Positions 53,384 to 64,000 of a stretch of 64,000 bases of DNA are shown piece after piece. The position numbers were made by a program, and so were the translations under genes. The first letter of the stretch is position 1. Each line of letters begins with the position of its first letter. The notes beneath the pieces are model-generated. The model was not told where the DNA came from. It worked only from the letters and a program-made list of their open reading frames with translations, and ran no database searches. Source of the DNA: Sweltsa coloradensis (lineage: Eukaryota; Arthropoda; Insecta; Plecoptera; Chloroperlidae); NCBI GenBank assembly GCA_024449915.1, contig JAMZAV010001757.1, forward strand, positions 1 to 64,000, written 5' to 3'.

Positions 53384-54019
53384 TGTTTAGGCCGAGATGC
53401 TTATACCGAGGTTTTAAGTGGACTGTAATTATTAGTTTTTTATAGAGCAAAGAGAACAAGGAAGAACTATAGGAAATAAAAAATGCACAAGACAACTTAC
53501 GTGAGAGCGCAGGTACTTCCTGCAGTGAATGACTGCCCACGACGTCGTGCGATTCAGATGTTGGCGAACATTCGTGACGTGCGCGTCGCGACGTCAGTGT
53601 AACAGACGTCGTTGGGGACAGGATAGGGTGAAAGAGTTGGCCAGTTGGAAGAGTTAGAGAAGTGAGAAATAAAGAAATAGCAAACCGTAGCGGTTGGTAA
53701 TGTCACAACACAGGCGAAGTCTCTGCAAACACAGTGCCGAGTACGAGAGGGTAAGAAGAAAACTGGATTTGCCCAAATATGAGCGAGGGAGAGAACACAG
53801 AGCGACCTTTCAGAGACGAAAGCTAAGCGTGTACTAAATTAGGGATGAGCGATATGCGAATCTAAATGGAAGATAAGCAGAAAACGAACGTGATTGGCTG
53901 ACCAAATCACATGACAAAACGACTGGAGTCAATATCAAATTGAAAAGATGAAAAGACAATTACAATGAAAATAGCACTAAACAAAGCGACGAAAATACAA
54001 AAAATAATCGGCGCGAACA
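53384..54019 (-). mobile_element. BEL/Pao 3' LTR (clean copy)
   Basis: 636 bases bounded by TG...CA: on the minus strand TGTTCGCGCC to GGCCTAAACA. A purine-rich AGGTGGGCGG tract stands just upstream on the element strand (54020-54031), as expected for second-strand priming, and the pol stop is ~95 bases further up. The other side abuts satellite, so the element was inserted in the satellite array. Being next to pol C-terminus, it is the 3' LTR; no 5' LTR is in the window. Confidence 0.7.
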
Positions 54020-54111
54020 TAACCGCCCACCTAAAATGAATACATTTTAAGTAGACACAAGAGAGAACAACTATAAACTACAAATATAAAAACATGTCCG
54101 ACACGAAAAAA

Positions 54112-54486
54112 CTAAGGGGGTGGGAGGGTAACCAACTTGTTTACCGGTCGGGTAAACACTCCCTTAGTAGTACGGACAGAAACCAGTCTAACTGTGCCGT
54201 CCTTGCTGGGGCACAGTTGTACTACTCGGCCGATGGGCCACGATAGAGGAGTACAAGAGGGTTTCTTAACGAAAACCACGTTGCCAAGCTTGAGATTAGG
54301 ACACGCGCGAATCCACTTTCCTCTTTGCATTTGAGTATGCAAATACTCAGTAGACCAGCGAGTCCAGAACGTTTGGTGCAATTGACGGACACGATGCCAG
54401 CGAGAGAGGGGTGACGCATCGGCGGGCAAAGCGTGTTCTGGAGGCGCTAAGAGAGTGGTGCCAATTAGCAGGTGGGCGGGGCTGTA
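54112..54486 (-). pseudogene. BEL/Pao pol C-terminus (copy 2)
   Basis: Same DUF5641-like end of pol as 51723-52097, with the same break at the SPAHLLIG motif. The integrase that precedes this domain in an intact element is at 63024-64000, so about 8.5 kb of other sequence is inserted between them. Open frame and stop (after VTLPPP) are intact. Confidence 0.8.
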
Positions 54487-54725
54487 AGATGTTGTAAGAT
54501 GGTTTTCTGAAAGGTGGGTAACACCTGGGCTCCACTTAAATTGAATTTTTCAACTAGTTTATGTAATACCAATTGTAAAATTTTACAATGTTGGATTTCG
54601 TTTGTGTTGTTGATAAAAATCCACAAGTTTGAAGAGTGTGGCGGCTGGCACAAGTAAGAATTCCACTTTTCTGAACATTTTATTTACCTATAGAGGGGGT
54701 AAAAAATATTGAAATTTCACTTTTA
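54487..54725 (+). other. Edge of the 8.5-kb insert in BEL pol
   Basis: Starts at the pol break (GTAAGATGTTGTAAGATGG). It may be the 5' UTR of the plus-strand LINE whose 3' end is at 63023. No ORF is seen. Confidence 0.35.
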
Positions 54726-57700
54726 GGTGCACAAACCGTATAACAAGCTGAAAATTTAATTAAGTGTTCTCAACACCCTGATTAAACTACTGTGTAAATT
54801 ACCCGCAATCACTTAAGCGGAAAAGGGTTTTAAAAAATGGCAAACGGGTAACTTTTCAAAAAAAAAGGGGAAGTTTTGTAACATCATTAAGAATAGCTGG
54901 AAGCTGATCGTCTGGACAAAACTGCACAAAACCTTGTTTTTAACACTACTTTTTAATATCCATAACGTAATAAAAGGCAAAGACCAACAATTTTAATTTT
55001 ATATAGTCTGTTTTGCACATAAATAGACCCCGAAATGCATTTTTAAACCGTTTCGCAATATTTCAATCTCATTCTTCACACGAAATATGTAGAATTTATT
55101 AACACTTTACCCAGCTATAAGTCTATTTGTCTGCTTCTAAAAAAAATTGACCCCTTTAAAAAAACGTATATTTAAAAACATTGATTGGGACCTCGAAGCC
55201 GGTATGCTTTATTGCCCCTTTTTCCCCCCAAATAAAACATAGCAAATTTGAATTGAAACATTATATACACCCCAACTAGTAAACATATGTTATAAAACTC
55301 ATTTAATACAACCATTTTCACAGGCATTAGTAAAATGTCATAGAACCTGTTAAAAAATAAAAGGGAAACCCCCAAAACCCAATAAAATCAAAAAAATATG
55401 CACTGTACCGTTTAACATAGAAAATCAGCATCACTTTGACACATACAAATTTACACTCTCCAACATTTTTAAAATTATAAAAAGAGCCTTTTAAAGGCTA
55501 CAGGGGCTTACAATGGGCAATTCAATGATTTTAGGAACTAACCAAAAATTGAAAATTTGATTTTTTGGGTGCACAAACCGTAAACACGCTGATTTTTATA
55601 ACCAAGCCTTCCTTAGGCCCTCACAAATTTGTGGTGAAAAGTCCCCCAAATCATTTTAGGGAAAAGGTAAAACAAAAAATGGTAAAAACGGCAAAAAGTG
55701 AAAAAATATGTTTTATTTCACTATTTTTAAAATTTTGTTTTTAGAATCCCTTGTATACAATAAAAATTTTCACATAAAAAAAAAACGTAAGTAAAAGAAA
55801 TTTGAAATTAAATCTTATATTACATTTTTTATAGTATGTTAGAAAATAAAATGGGTCATAAATGGAAAGAAAAAAAAATTAAAATTTTTCTTTTTTCACC
55901 CTGCTAGTTACACATTTTTAAGTTGTTTTTAAAATTTTTACTACTACATGGTAAAAATTTCCCTTTGTTTAAAAAATAAAAAAACCTCAAGGGTTTTTTT
56001 TGTCTTTTTTGTTTTTTTGTTTACCATAGGGTTACACTGCTGAAATGACCCGATTTTTCCTTAATATGTATATGAAACGTTTGAAAATTAAAAATCGAAT
56101 TTAACAATCCTTTTTATTAATAAAATTTAAGCATAAAAGATCAACAGGGTAAATTGGTTGGCCTAATTTTAAAAATTTAAGAGCGTGCTGTGTTTTTTTT
56201 AAATTTTGCTGTGTGCTAAAATATTTTTTAAAACCCTTTAAATTTTGTATTGGTTTTTTTAATGGCGAAAATTGTTAATAACACTAACAAACAAAATATG
56301 TTTTCAAAACAAAAATAATTTGAAAATTTTTCATGACTTTGTCCGTTGTTCAGCTCCTTCCCCCCTTTTTGGTTTTAAAAAATAATAATGCAACAACGTA
56401 AAAATTAAAGCACTGTACTTTCCCCACCTACGTTATGATTGCTCATCTCTTCTGTGTTGACATATCTTTACTACCAAGCAATAAGCTACAAATTTTTTGA
56501 GCGTTTTAAAATCGAGCCCTCCACTGAAATATTGTGGTAAAATCGTTTCTTTACCGCATCTTCCCTTTCGTTTTTATCAACGTTATCCCCAACATACTTA
56601 AACCCTAAAGATCGTATGCTCAACTCTTCAGGTTATTTAAATAATTACAAATAAAAAAATGAATTGGTGGAAAGGTTGCAAAGCTTTGCAAAAGGATAAT
56701 ATCAGTTCAGTCCTGTAGATATTTCGAACAGGACTTTCTTTCAGTTTTTTAAACTCGGTGCCGAATTGTTTTGTTCATAATTTTAAAGGAAGTTTTATTG
56801 TTTACGAAGGTTTTGTCCCTGTTGTTTTTTTTTTTTTTAAATGAAAATCATGAAAAATAAACAAAATAACCAAAAGGGGTGATTACTGACTAAAAATGTA
56901 AAATAAAAAAGACTAAAAAATTATACATTTAACAAAATACACAACCGCACATTTTTTAAAAAAGGTGACAAGACGTTTTTGCAACCCCTTCGGCAAAGAA
57001 TATATTATCAAATAAACTTTCACGAACTACCGTGTGTGGTTTTTGTGAGGGAAAGGGAAAGGGCCCATTATTTTCCCACAGAATAAAAACGTTTTTTGGG
57101 ACTAAAAAAATTTTTTGAAAAATTTATAAAATCGTTGGAGATAGCAGGAGATGTGGCTATTAAATTTTTTAAATCCCGAAAAAGTCATTTGACAGTTTCC
57201 CCAATACAAATTTCACCAAAAAATTAAACTGTTTATACAGACTCACGCAAAGGAAAGAAAAAAAAAAAATTTATCTGAAGAAGGCCCTACGTACAAGTAC
57301 CAACTGAGTCAAAAACGCCGTGCTAAAAAACGAATCACTTAAATTTTTTGGGAATTTCAACTGTTAATTTGGCGGAAAGAAGAAAAATTTAAAACGAGGG
57401 CTTTTGTTTTTACTTGTCGACAAAATCCTTTTCGGTCAGAGAGTCTTTTTTGCAACCTTATTAACTAGAGGTGATCAAAATATAAGCAAACGAATTTCTT
57501 GAAAGCGATCTCTTTGCTGAAAAACGCGAGGATCATCGAAATTTTACAAAAATCCCAAAAGCACAAGAAACATAAAATCCGCAAAAAAATATCAAACCAA
57601 TAAAAAATATGACCAACCGCAACTTTTTTGGGATTCTTGCAAGACTCGATTAAAAACGGAAAAATAATCAGCTCCCTAAATTTTTGGAAATGTACTTTCA

Positions 57701-59199
57701 ATTTTAAATGAAGTGGAGTTAAAAGAGTATCAAATGCATCCGTCCTTTTGCATTAAAAAAAAAATTTCAAAAAAGTTTTCCCAACCGTTTTTTTCATTCT
57801 CAGTCGGGACCATTTTTTCCGGCCCCTTGGGGGCCCTTGTTAAGGAAAAGTTGAAAGATTTTTTCTGCACTTTTAGAAAAAAGCTTTGTGCATGATTCCG
57901 AAAAATGCCCCTCCCCTTTGAAATGGACTGGATTGTACAGATATTTGCCTATGAAATCGAGACTGTTACAACGTGTTCAATTTTCAAGACACTCTTAAAT
58001 TCACAAAATATGCCCAAATTTAAAAAAAAGCGGTCATGAAAATAGGGATTCACGAAATCATCCAAAACAAGTTAATGTTCATAACATTTTTTTTTTCCCT
58101 GGGTCTAATACATTCGGGAGTGTTACCCGGCTTTAACTAAACTGATGTGATTTCGCGAGTGTTCGTAAGACTTTGCACTAAAAAAACCAAAAATCATTAA
58201 AACTTTTTATTTTTTAGTATTATTTTTTTTTATCTTTAAAAAAACAGTATCAAAAACCCACAAATTTTGGGTAAAACAAAACTAAAAAATTCAAAAATAT
58301 CTATTCAAAACAATACAAATACTTTACCTATCCATCTTTAAAAATTTTAATAAATATGAACAAGTATTAAAAATTTTAAATTTTAAAACAAAAAACAAAA
58401 AAAAAATTGCTCATTATAACCCCTTTTTGCCCATTGAAAGCCCACACCCTTTTAAAAAGCTCTTTATAATTTAATAAATTTTGAAGAGTGTATAAATTGT
58501 ATGTAGTCAGTGATGCTGTTTTTCTTCTAAAGAAAAAGTACGAGCATTTTTTTGGATTTATTTTGTAGGGTTTTTTTTTTATTTTGAACATGATCTATGA
58601 ATTCTAACAAAATCTAAGAAAAAGGGGTTTGTTTTGGGGGTTTTAAAAAACATTGCTACAAGTTGGCGTGTATTAATTTTAAAATTCAAATTAGCTTTTT
58701 ATATTTTGGCGGGAAAAATGGGCAAAAAGCATACGCGGTTTCGAGCGTAAAATCAATGTTTTAAATGTACGTTTTTAAAAGTCGTCTTTTTTTTTTATCG
58801 AAGTAACAATAGATGACTTTTTTGCTGGAAATTTTTAGATAATTCACATATTCGTCTGAAGAATGAGATTGAAAAATTGCGAAACGGTTTAAAAAATGCA
58901 TTTTGGGGGCATTTATGTTTAAAACAGACTATACCAAAAATTAAAATTTTTGCCCCCCTTTTATTTCGTTTAGGGGTAATTAAAATAGTTTAAAAACAAA
59001 GGGATGTGCAGTTTTTTTCCCGACGATCGCTTTCCCCTATTTTAAGATTTCAAAAATTCCCCTTTTTTTTAAAATACCGTTAGCCATTTTTTAAAACCCT
59101 TTTCGCTAAATGATTTCGGGTAATTTTACACCGTAGGTTTTTAAACAGGGTGTTGAGAAAACTTGGTTAAATTTTTTAGTTTTTAACGGTTTGTGCACC
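54726..59199. mobile_element. Element with ~500-bp terminal inverted repeats
   Basis: The left end GGTGCACAAACCGTATAAC (54726) and right end ACGGTTTGTGCACC (59186-59199) face each other; inverted similarity continues for ~500 bases (TTCTCAACACCCTG, TTGCGAAACGG, GCATACGCGG blocks). Flanks are TTTTA and TAATT, compatible with a TA duplication. GGTGCACAAACCGT also repeats directly near 55570. Inside, minus strand near 56400-56640 reads protein-like (IRSLGFKYVGDNVDKNERED), of no family I can name. From ~55.1 kb the sequence has many homopolymer errors, so a transposase could be hidden. Confidence 0.5.
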
Positions 59200-60470
59200 T
59201 AATTTTTTATTTTAAGAGTAGAGCAAATTCGTTACAGGCCTACTACATTTTAAAAAAAAAGAAAATTGTCTTGCTGCATTTTTGTTTTTTTTGAAAGTTC
59301 TTTGGTGAAAGATATTTCACTTGACCCCACATTTCATTTAGAGAAACAATTGAATAAGCTGTTTGCCCGAGTTTTTGTTATTGCGTTTTTGGGGGTTTTT
59401 TCTGGCCCTTATATTGGTATCATGATTATACCACCGTAGAAAATGGGAATATTGATGGTGTTTTTCGTATTTAGTCTTCGCCCTTTAAAATTTTCATCTT
59501 TTTCTGCGGGGGGATTAATTGTCAATGAGCAATTTGTGTCTAGGAACGTGGCCAAAAGGAGAGGGGATATAAAAGGTTGTTGAATGTGATGTGTATAATA
59601 CTTCTGCTGGTGATATCCAGGGAATCCCGGTCCTCCCAAAAGTTTTTGGAGTGTGAATTTCCCGGTGAAGGAAAAGGTATTTTTTTATTGCTTGGGTTTT
59701 GGCAAATATTTTCACAAAACTTTCAAAGATAAAATTTAAACCAAATAAGGGGTTAATTTTGAAACACAAGGTTGGGGTATTGCAGTGTTCTCTTTGCAGT
59801 TTCTAAATTTTTTATTTGACAAAGCGATTATTTGGGTGTTCGATTGCAAGCAATAGGCCTACATGTCAAGTTTTTCTAAGATAAAGATTCTTCATTTAAA
59901 AAGCCTCGTAGCCTGAACTGTTTAAAACGAAATATATACCGCCGGCTGTGGGAGGGGATGCACGTTGTGTTGTTTTTGAGACTGTTGGGGGTTTTTCCCG
60001 TTTTGATGGGGAAATATTTTCCCCCGGTTATAGCATCTTTTTGGAAATAGAATTTGGGAGGGGGTGGTGGTGTTTTTCCTCTAGTGTTAAAACCCCCATT
60101 TCAATCCTACAAGGTGCCCGGAGCTAGAAACTGCATTGAAAAAATTTGGGTGGGGAAAAAACCATAAATAAAAAGAAATTCTAGTGGGTTTAGGAAAACA
60201 GGCTCCAAAAATTTCCCCCCAAAGGGAGAACACCCAAATTTCATGAATCACTTTGAAGGTGCAAAAGTACAAGCATCGTATAAGGCTGTCTTGCTTTTTG
60301 GATTTCAATCGACATTTCTGGGGCGCAAATGTAGCCCAAAACAAAAATCGGGTTGCTAATGACTTTTTTCAGCATTTTAATGCACATTTCTAAACCCGCT
60401 TGTTTCAAGAAAAGAGAATTTTTGGAGCATCCAGATCGATTTTGGGCCTTTTTTTGTGGCAGTGACGTTT
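59200..60470. other. Unresolved stretch, possibly LINE 5' region
   Basis: Error-rich sequence without a clear ORF; protein-like traces exist on both strands. If the LINE starts near 54.5 kb its endonuclease domain should lie here; only its last part (SIPGVSDHEADLYT, about 60485-60540) is readable. Confidence 0.35.
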
Positions 60471-62580
60471 TCTATTGTTGAACCCCGAAGTATTCCAGGA
60501 GTAAGTGACCATGAGGCTGACTTGTACACTTAATATTTTGTGGCAAGAACTCTAAAAAATTGGAAAACGGTTTACAGTTTTTCAATGCTAACTGGATTTT
60601 TTAATCAACTTTTTCTCAAGATTGCTACTTTTCCCTAGCAAAAAATTCAAGATGCTATGCAATTGGGTGCGGGGATTTTTTGGGAAATTGGTTGAAAAGT
60701 GCATCCCGAAGTTGAGGATAAAAGGTAAGAAAAGAGCTCCGTGGTATCAAATGATTAGTAAAAAGGGTTTGAAAAAAAGACTTTTTGTCAAAGGCGTGGA
60801 AGAAACACCCAAATGATGCCAATTGGAGCGTACAGAGGGTGCGCCCCCCAAGCTGTTCGCTCAAGGTCAGGAAAGCTCATGGGACTATATGTGGAGCTTT
60901 GGGTCTAGTCAAACTCTAAGATCATGGGAATATATTCATAGCAAAAACAACTTTCCCACTTCACTTTATAAAAGAGGCAATTTTTTTAATGCCCCCCTAT
61001 ATTTTCAGTGAATTTAACATTAACTTTAAAACTAATTTTTTCTATTTTCCCAAAAAATACTCCTGCCTTCCTTTAATAAATGTTTTTATTCCTACGACTT
61101 CCAGCCGCTTTCTTCGTTTGCAATGTGTTAATGATGTAAGGAGGTGCCTTAAAAATAAAGCCAAATTCTGCAACAGGGCCCGACAATATCCCAACACGGG
61201 TTTTTTTTAAAAGTGGCAAACTCTCTTCTCCTTTCTCAGCCTATATTTAAAATTTCTTTACGTGGGGAGTTCCTTATCATGGAAAACTGAAAAAGTTGTT
61301 CCTGTTTTTAAGTCGGAGATAAGCAGATGTAGGAACTACCGCAATTTTCCTTACCCATAAACTTAAGGTAAGGAGAGGTGGTTTTTGAAAGCATTGTTGG
61401 ACCCCTTGAAGGATAACAACTTAGTTCACTAAAAAAACATGGGTTCCTTCCAAAACGTTCTTGCGTTTTAGTTACAAGGGTTTTTGATGATTGGGAGTAT
61501 ACCTTAGATAGTGGTAGCTAAGCAAGGGGATTAATTTTTGGATTTGGGTGAAAAACTTTTGATCAATTCCCCACAAAAAGGGTTTTGGACAAGCTTCTGG
61601 CTACAAAGTAGAAGGGTCATTTCACAAATGGTAACTAGCTTTTTTTTCGAACGAACTCAAGCTTTGTTTTTAATGGTTCATTTTTTCCTTTTGACATAAC
61701 CTTGGGGTACCTCAGGGATCGTACTTTGGGGCCATTGTTTTTCATATATTTTGCTTGATCTGCCAAATTGTGTTTTTTCCAGCTTTACACAATATGAGGG
61801 AAATTTTACTTTTTTCTCCCATAGTCAATGTAAATGATGTAATGGTGCTTCAGAGGATTTTGATAGAATTGTTTAATGGTCTCAGGAGAATAAAAAGTCT
61901 TTGAATGGAAAAAAGATCACTTTTTAGAAAAACTCGTACTAAACGTTCTATTGAGGACACTACACCCTTTTGCGGGCCCCGTCTCTTAAGGCATGTCAAA
62001 ATTTAAAGCTTTTTAGGCTTGAAATAACACCAGACTTAAAAATGGAACTACATGGAAAATTTCCAGAGAAATTTCTAACTCCTTTGGGTTTTATTTTAAG
62101 AAATTTTTTAAATGGTGTCAAGTTTGAAGTACGTAGAAAAGTGTCATTGCATTAGTCAGGGTTTTCCCGTTTTATGGTATTCCCGCATGGCACCCTACCT
62201 ACAGACAGAAATCTCATCCTTTTAGGCAAATTTAAAACCGTGCCCCAAAATGATTTTGGGGTAAAACTAAACCCCTCTGGCCTGATTTTCAAGTAGAAGA
62301 TCCGTTGAAGCTACCATCTATTTTAAGATCACCAAAGAATTGGATGTACTGTTTTTGAGAAAAGTCTTAGTGGGCGATGTTGCTCGACATAAGCCTATTC
62401 TCCAAAGTAGAAACAGGGCGACTTCAGGTGAGATGGTGGGAATTTGATGCCCTTTTGCAAGAACTAAGCTTACAGGGCGGCATTTTTTCCTCGGCGACAA
62501 ACTGTGGGGGGAACTTCCTTGGATCTGAAGGCTCTCACATGAAGGCACTGGATTTAAGAAAAAATTCTAGGGAATAAAAA
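60470..62580 (+). pseudogene. Jockey-like LINE pol (end of endonuclease plus RT)
   Basis: Plus strand, many frameshifts. In order: IPGVSDHEADL (SDH motif of the AP endonuclease, ~60490), linker, NDVRRCLKN / ATGPDNIPTRV (~61130-61200), WKTEKVVPVFKS and CRNYR (~61275-61340), KHGFLPKRSCVLVT (~61435), KTFDQFPTKRVLDKL (~61550), GVPQGS (~61705), the region where YADD should fall (~61790, garbled), LKACQNLKLFRLEITPDLKM (~61990). Homopolymer errors account for most breaks; some decay may be real. Confidence 0.7.
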
Positions 62581-63023
62581 AATACAGTAAAATAAAGTTC
62601 ACATTCACTTCAAATAAAATTATTATTTTTTAAAAGAGATTTGTACAATTTTATCATATTCTTTTTAATTTAAATGCTTTGTTTTTATAATTGTGAACTT
62701 TTTATTTTGAGTAGTAATTTTTAAGTTAGGCTTTTAATGTTAGTTGTTTTAATTTTGTATTTTGGGGCTATCGGGCCTACTATTGTGTTTTTTCGTTGAG
62801 TTTTTTAATTTTTTGATTTTTACTTTTTTTAAACTTGCTACATAAATGTTAATTTTAATTAACCCCACTTTTAAAATTACTTTAAAATCAATTTTTTCTT
62901 TACTTTCAGGGATATCACACACAATTCTGTGTTAAAGGGCTATGCTCGTTGTGATATTCCTAATGATTGTGAACATAATGTGATGATCATTGAATAATAA
63001 TAAATAAAATAAAATAAATAAAT
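62581..63023 (+). other. LINE 3' UTR and A-rich tail
   Basis: AT-rich, non-coding, ending in AATAATAATAAATAAAATA-type sequence at 63023, directly abutting BEL integrase coding sequence. This is the 3' junction of the LINE in the BEL element. Confidence 0.6.
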
Positions 63024-64000
63024 AGTCAGGGCCCTCGGCGGGGTCAAATGAAGTGGCACAGAGGGGGCGACTGTTAGCACGGCTTCAGTACGCGCGAAGA
63101 GGGTGGCAAACTCTTCAAAGGTGTGAGGGGTGTCCTTGATCAGGCGACAGAGCAATAACTTTGCGGATTTAACCCCGGCTTCCCAGAGGCCACCGAAGTT
63201 GGGGGCGTAGGTAGGGTTAAAATGCCACTGAACGGCACGGTGGGCGAGCGCATCAGAAATAGATGTCTCGGACAGAGCGAGGAAGGCATGTATCTCGCGG
63301 AGAGTACGGGCAGCACCGACGTAATTACGACCACAGTCGGAATATATGTGAGCTGGAAGGCCACGACGAGCAAGAAAGCGATCTAAACAAGCCAGGAACG
63401 CTTCCGTGGATAGATCGGAGACCATCTCCAAATGGACAGCCTTAGTAGCCATGCAAATGAAAAGACATAGGTATCCTTTGGTGATGGGAGCGTTTCGGCG
63501 AGTACTCGTCTTCACAGAAAAAGGTCCTGCATAATCAGTGCCAACATGAAGAAAGGCGCGGGAGGGCTGAGCGCGAGAAGCGGGGAGATCAGCCATGATA
63601 GGCTGAACAGGTTTGGCGTGAAACTTGTAGCAAGTTAAGCAACGTCGAATACGTTGTCGGAGTAGACCTCGCAGAGACATAATCCAGTATGTGTTGCTGG
63701 ATGAGGGCTTGAACGGTACGAGGACCAGAGTGCAATGAAATGCGATGAAACTCGTCTCACAAGAGTGAGGAAAGATGCGCCTCTTTGGGGAGCAAGAGGG
63801 GGTGACAAGCTTCTTCAGGGAGCAAGGAGTTGTGTAACCTGCCGCCCACCCTGAGAAACCCGCGGGGGTCGATGAACGGCTTGAGAGTGGAGAGTCGAGA
63901 AGACACAGCGGTCTGGTTGACAAGACGTTTAAGCTCGTCAGCGTAGTAATGCTTCTGAGTGAGCCGCACAAACAAATTCATTGCGTCATCAAGCTCAGAC
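63024..64000 (-). pseudogene. BEL/Pao pol: pre-integrase and integrase region
   Basis: Minus strand, entering at the window edge. LRVGGRLHNSLLPEEACHP (~63830) is the conserved pre-integrase segment; after frameshifts come RRCLTCYKFHAKP (second half of the HHCC zinc site), then the integrase core with catalytic D-D-E in VGTDYAGPF, HIYSDCGRNYVGA and FGGLWEAGVKSAK (residues 146, 212 and 264 of the open frame 62940-63971). A frameshift follows near 63090, and the frame is cut at 63023 by the LINE. The first ~92 residues of that open frame are out of the BEL frame. The rest of pol is outside the window or at 54112-54486. Confidence 0.85.

Noticed and set aside
57465..57701. 78-codon hydrophobic open frame
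   Set aside because: It lies in error-rich sequence inside the long-TIR element; hydrophobicity follows from T-rich composition and no family is recognised.

Overview
The window is metazoan nuclear DNA, most likely from an arthropod. It holds invertebrate-type retroelements (a BEL/Pao LTR element, Penelope-like elements with GIY-YIG ends, several jockey/CR1-like LINEs), SINEs, microsatellites and AT-rich spacers. There is no compact gene series and nothing bacterial or viral. I could not place the species. I found no convincing complete host gene; one possible first exon lies near 22.2 kb on the minus strand.

Layout. 0-8.9 kb: two inverted copies of a LINE reverse-transcriptase fragment, broken by rolling-circle-type (Helentron-like) elements, one of which is itself split by a TTAA-flanked element with about 483-bp inverted arms. 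8.9-14.7 kb: palindromic repeats, a SINE family (here SINE-A), tRNA-like modules and a second Helentron-like subfamily. 14.7-18.6 kb: a 1.2-kb palindrome made of two Penelope 3' ends, then a Penelope-like ORF flanked by 61-bp direct repeats. 18.6-25.9 kb: a small TIR element, more Helentron-like copies, a repeat-poor stretch (20.4-22.4 kb) and Penelope tails. 25.9-29.5 kb: the most complete LINE, minus strand, endonuclease plus RT. 29.5-34.1 kb: a canonical hammerhead ribozyme motif, SINEs (one with a perfect 15-bp target duplication), a 200-bp tandem array and a second Penelope element interrupted by a 5S-rRNA-like SINE. 34.1-39.5 kb: inverted repeats and four Helentron-like copies. 39.8-53.4 kb: a 79-bp satellite and a BEL/Pao 3' end. 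53.4-64 kb: a second copy of that BEL/Pao 3' end, a long-TIR element, a jockey-like LINE and the BEL integrase.

The main biological signal is the Helentron-like family: about 15 copies or fragments. Full copies start TT, end CTAG next to a T, and carry an inverted match between the 5' end and a subterminal 3' site. They also carry a 3' hairpin whose stem is kept while its loop changes. Three subfamilies co-vary at both ends, and in two places the interrupted host sequence can be read straight across the element, giving the empty site.

A caution: about 38.8-51.6 kb and 55.1-62.6 kb show strong homopolymer inflation and look like badly polished long-read sequence. Reading frames there are unreliable, and the two BEL copies may be one locus assembled twice.
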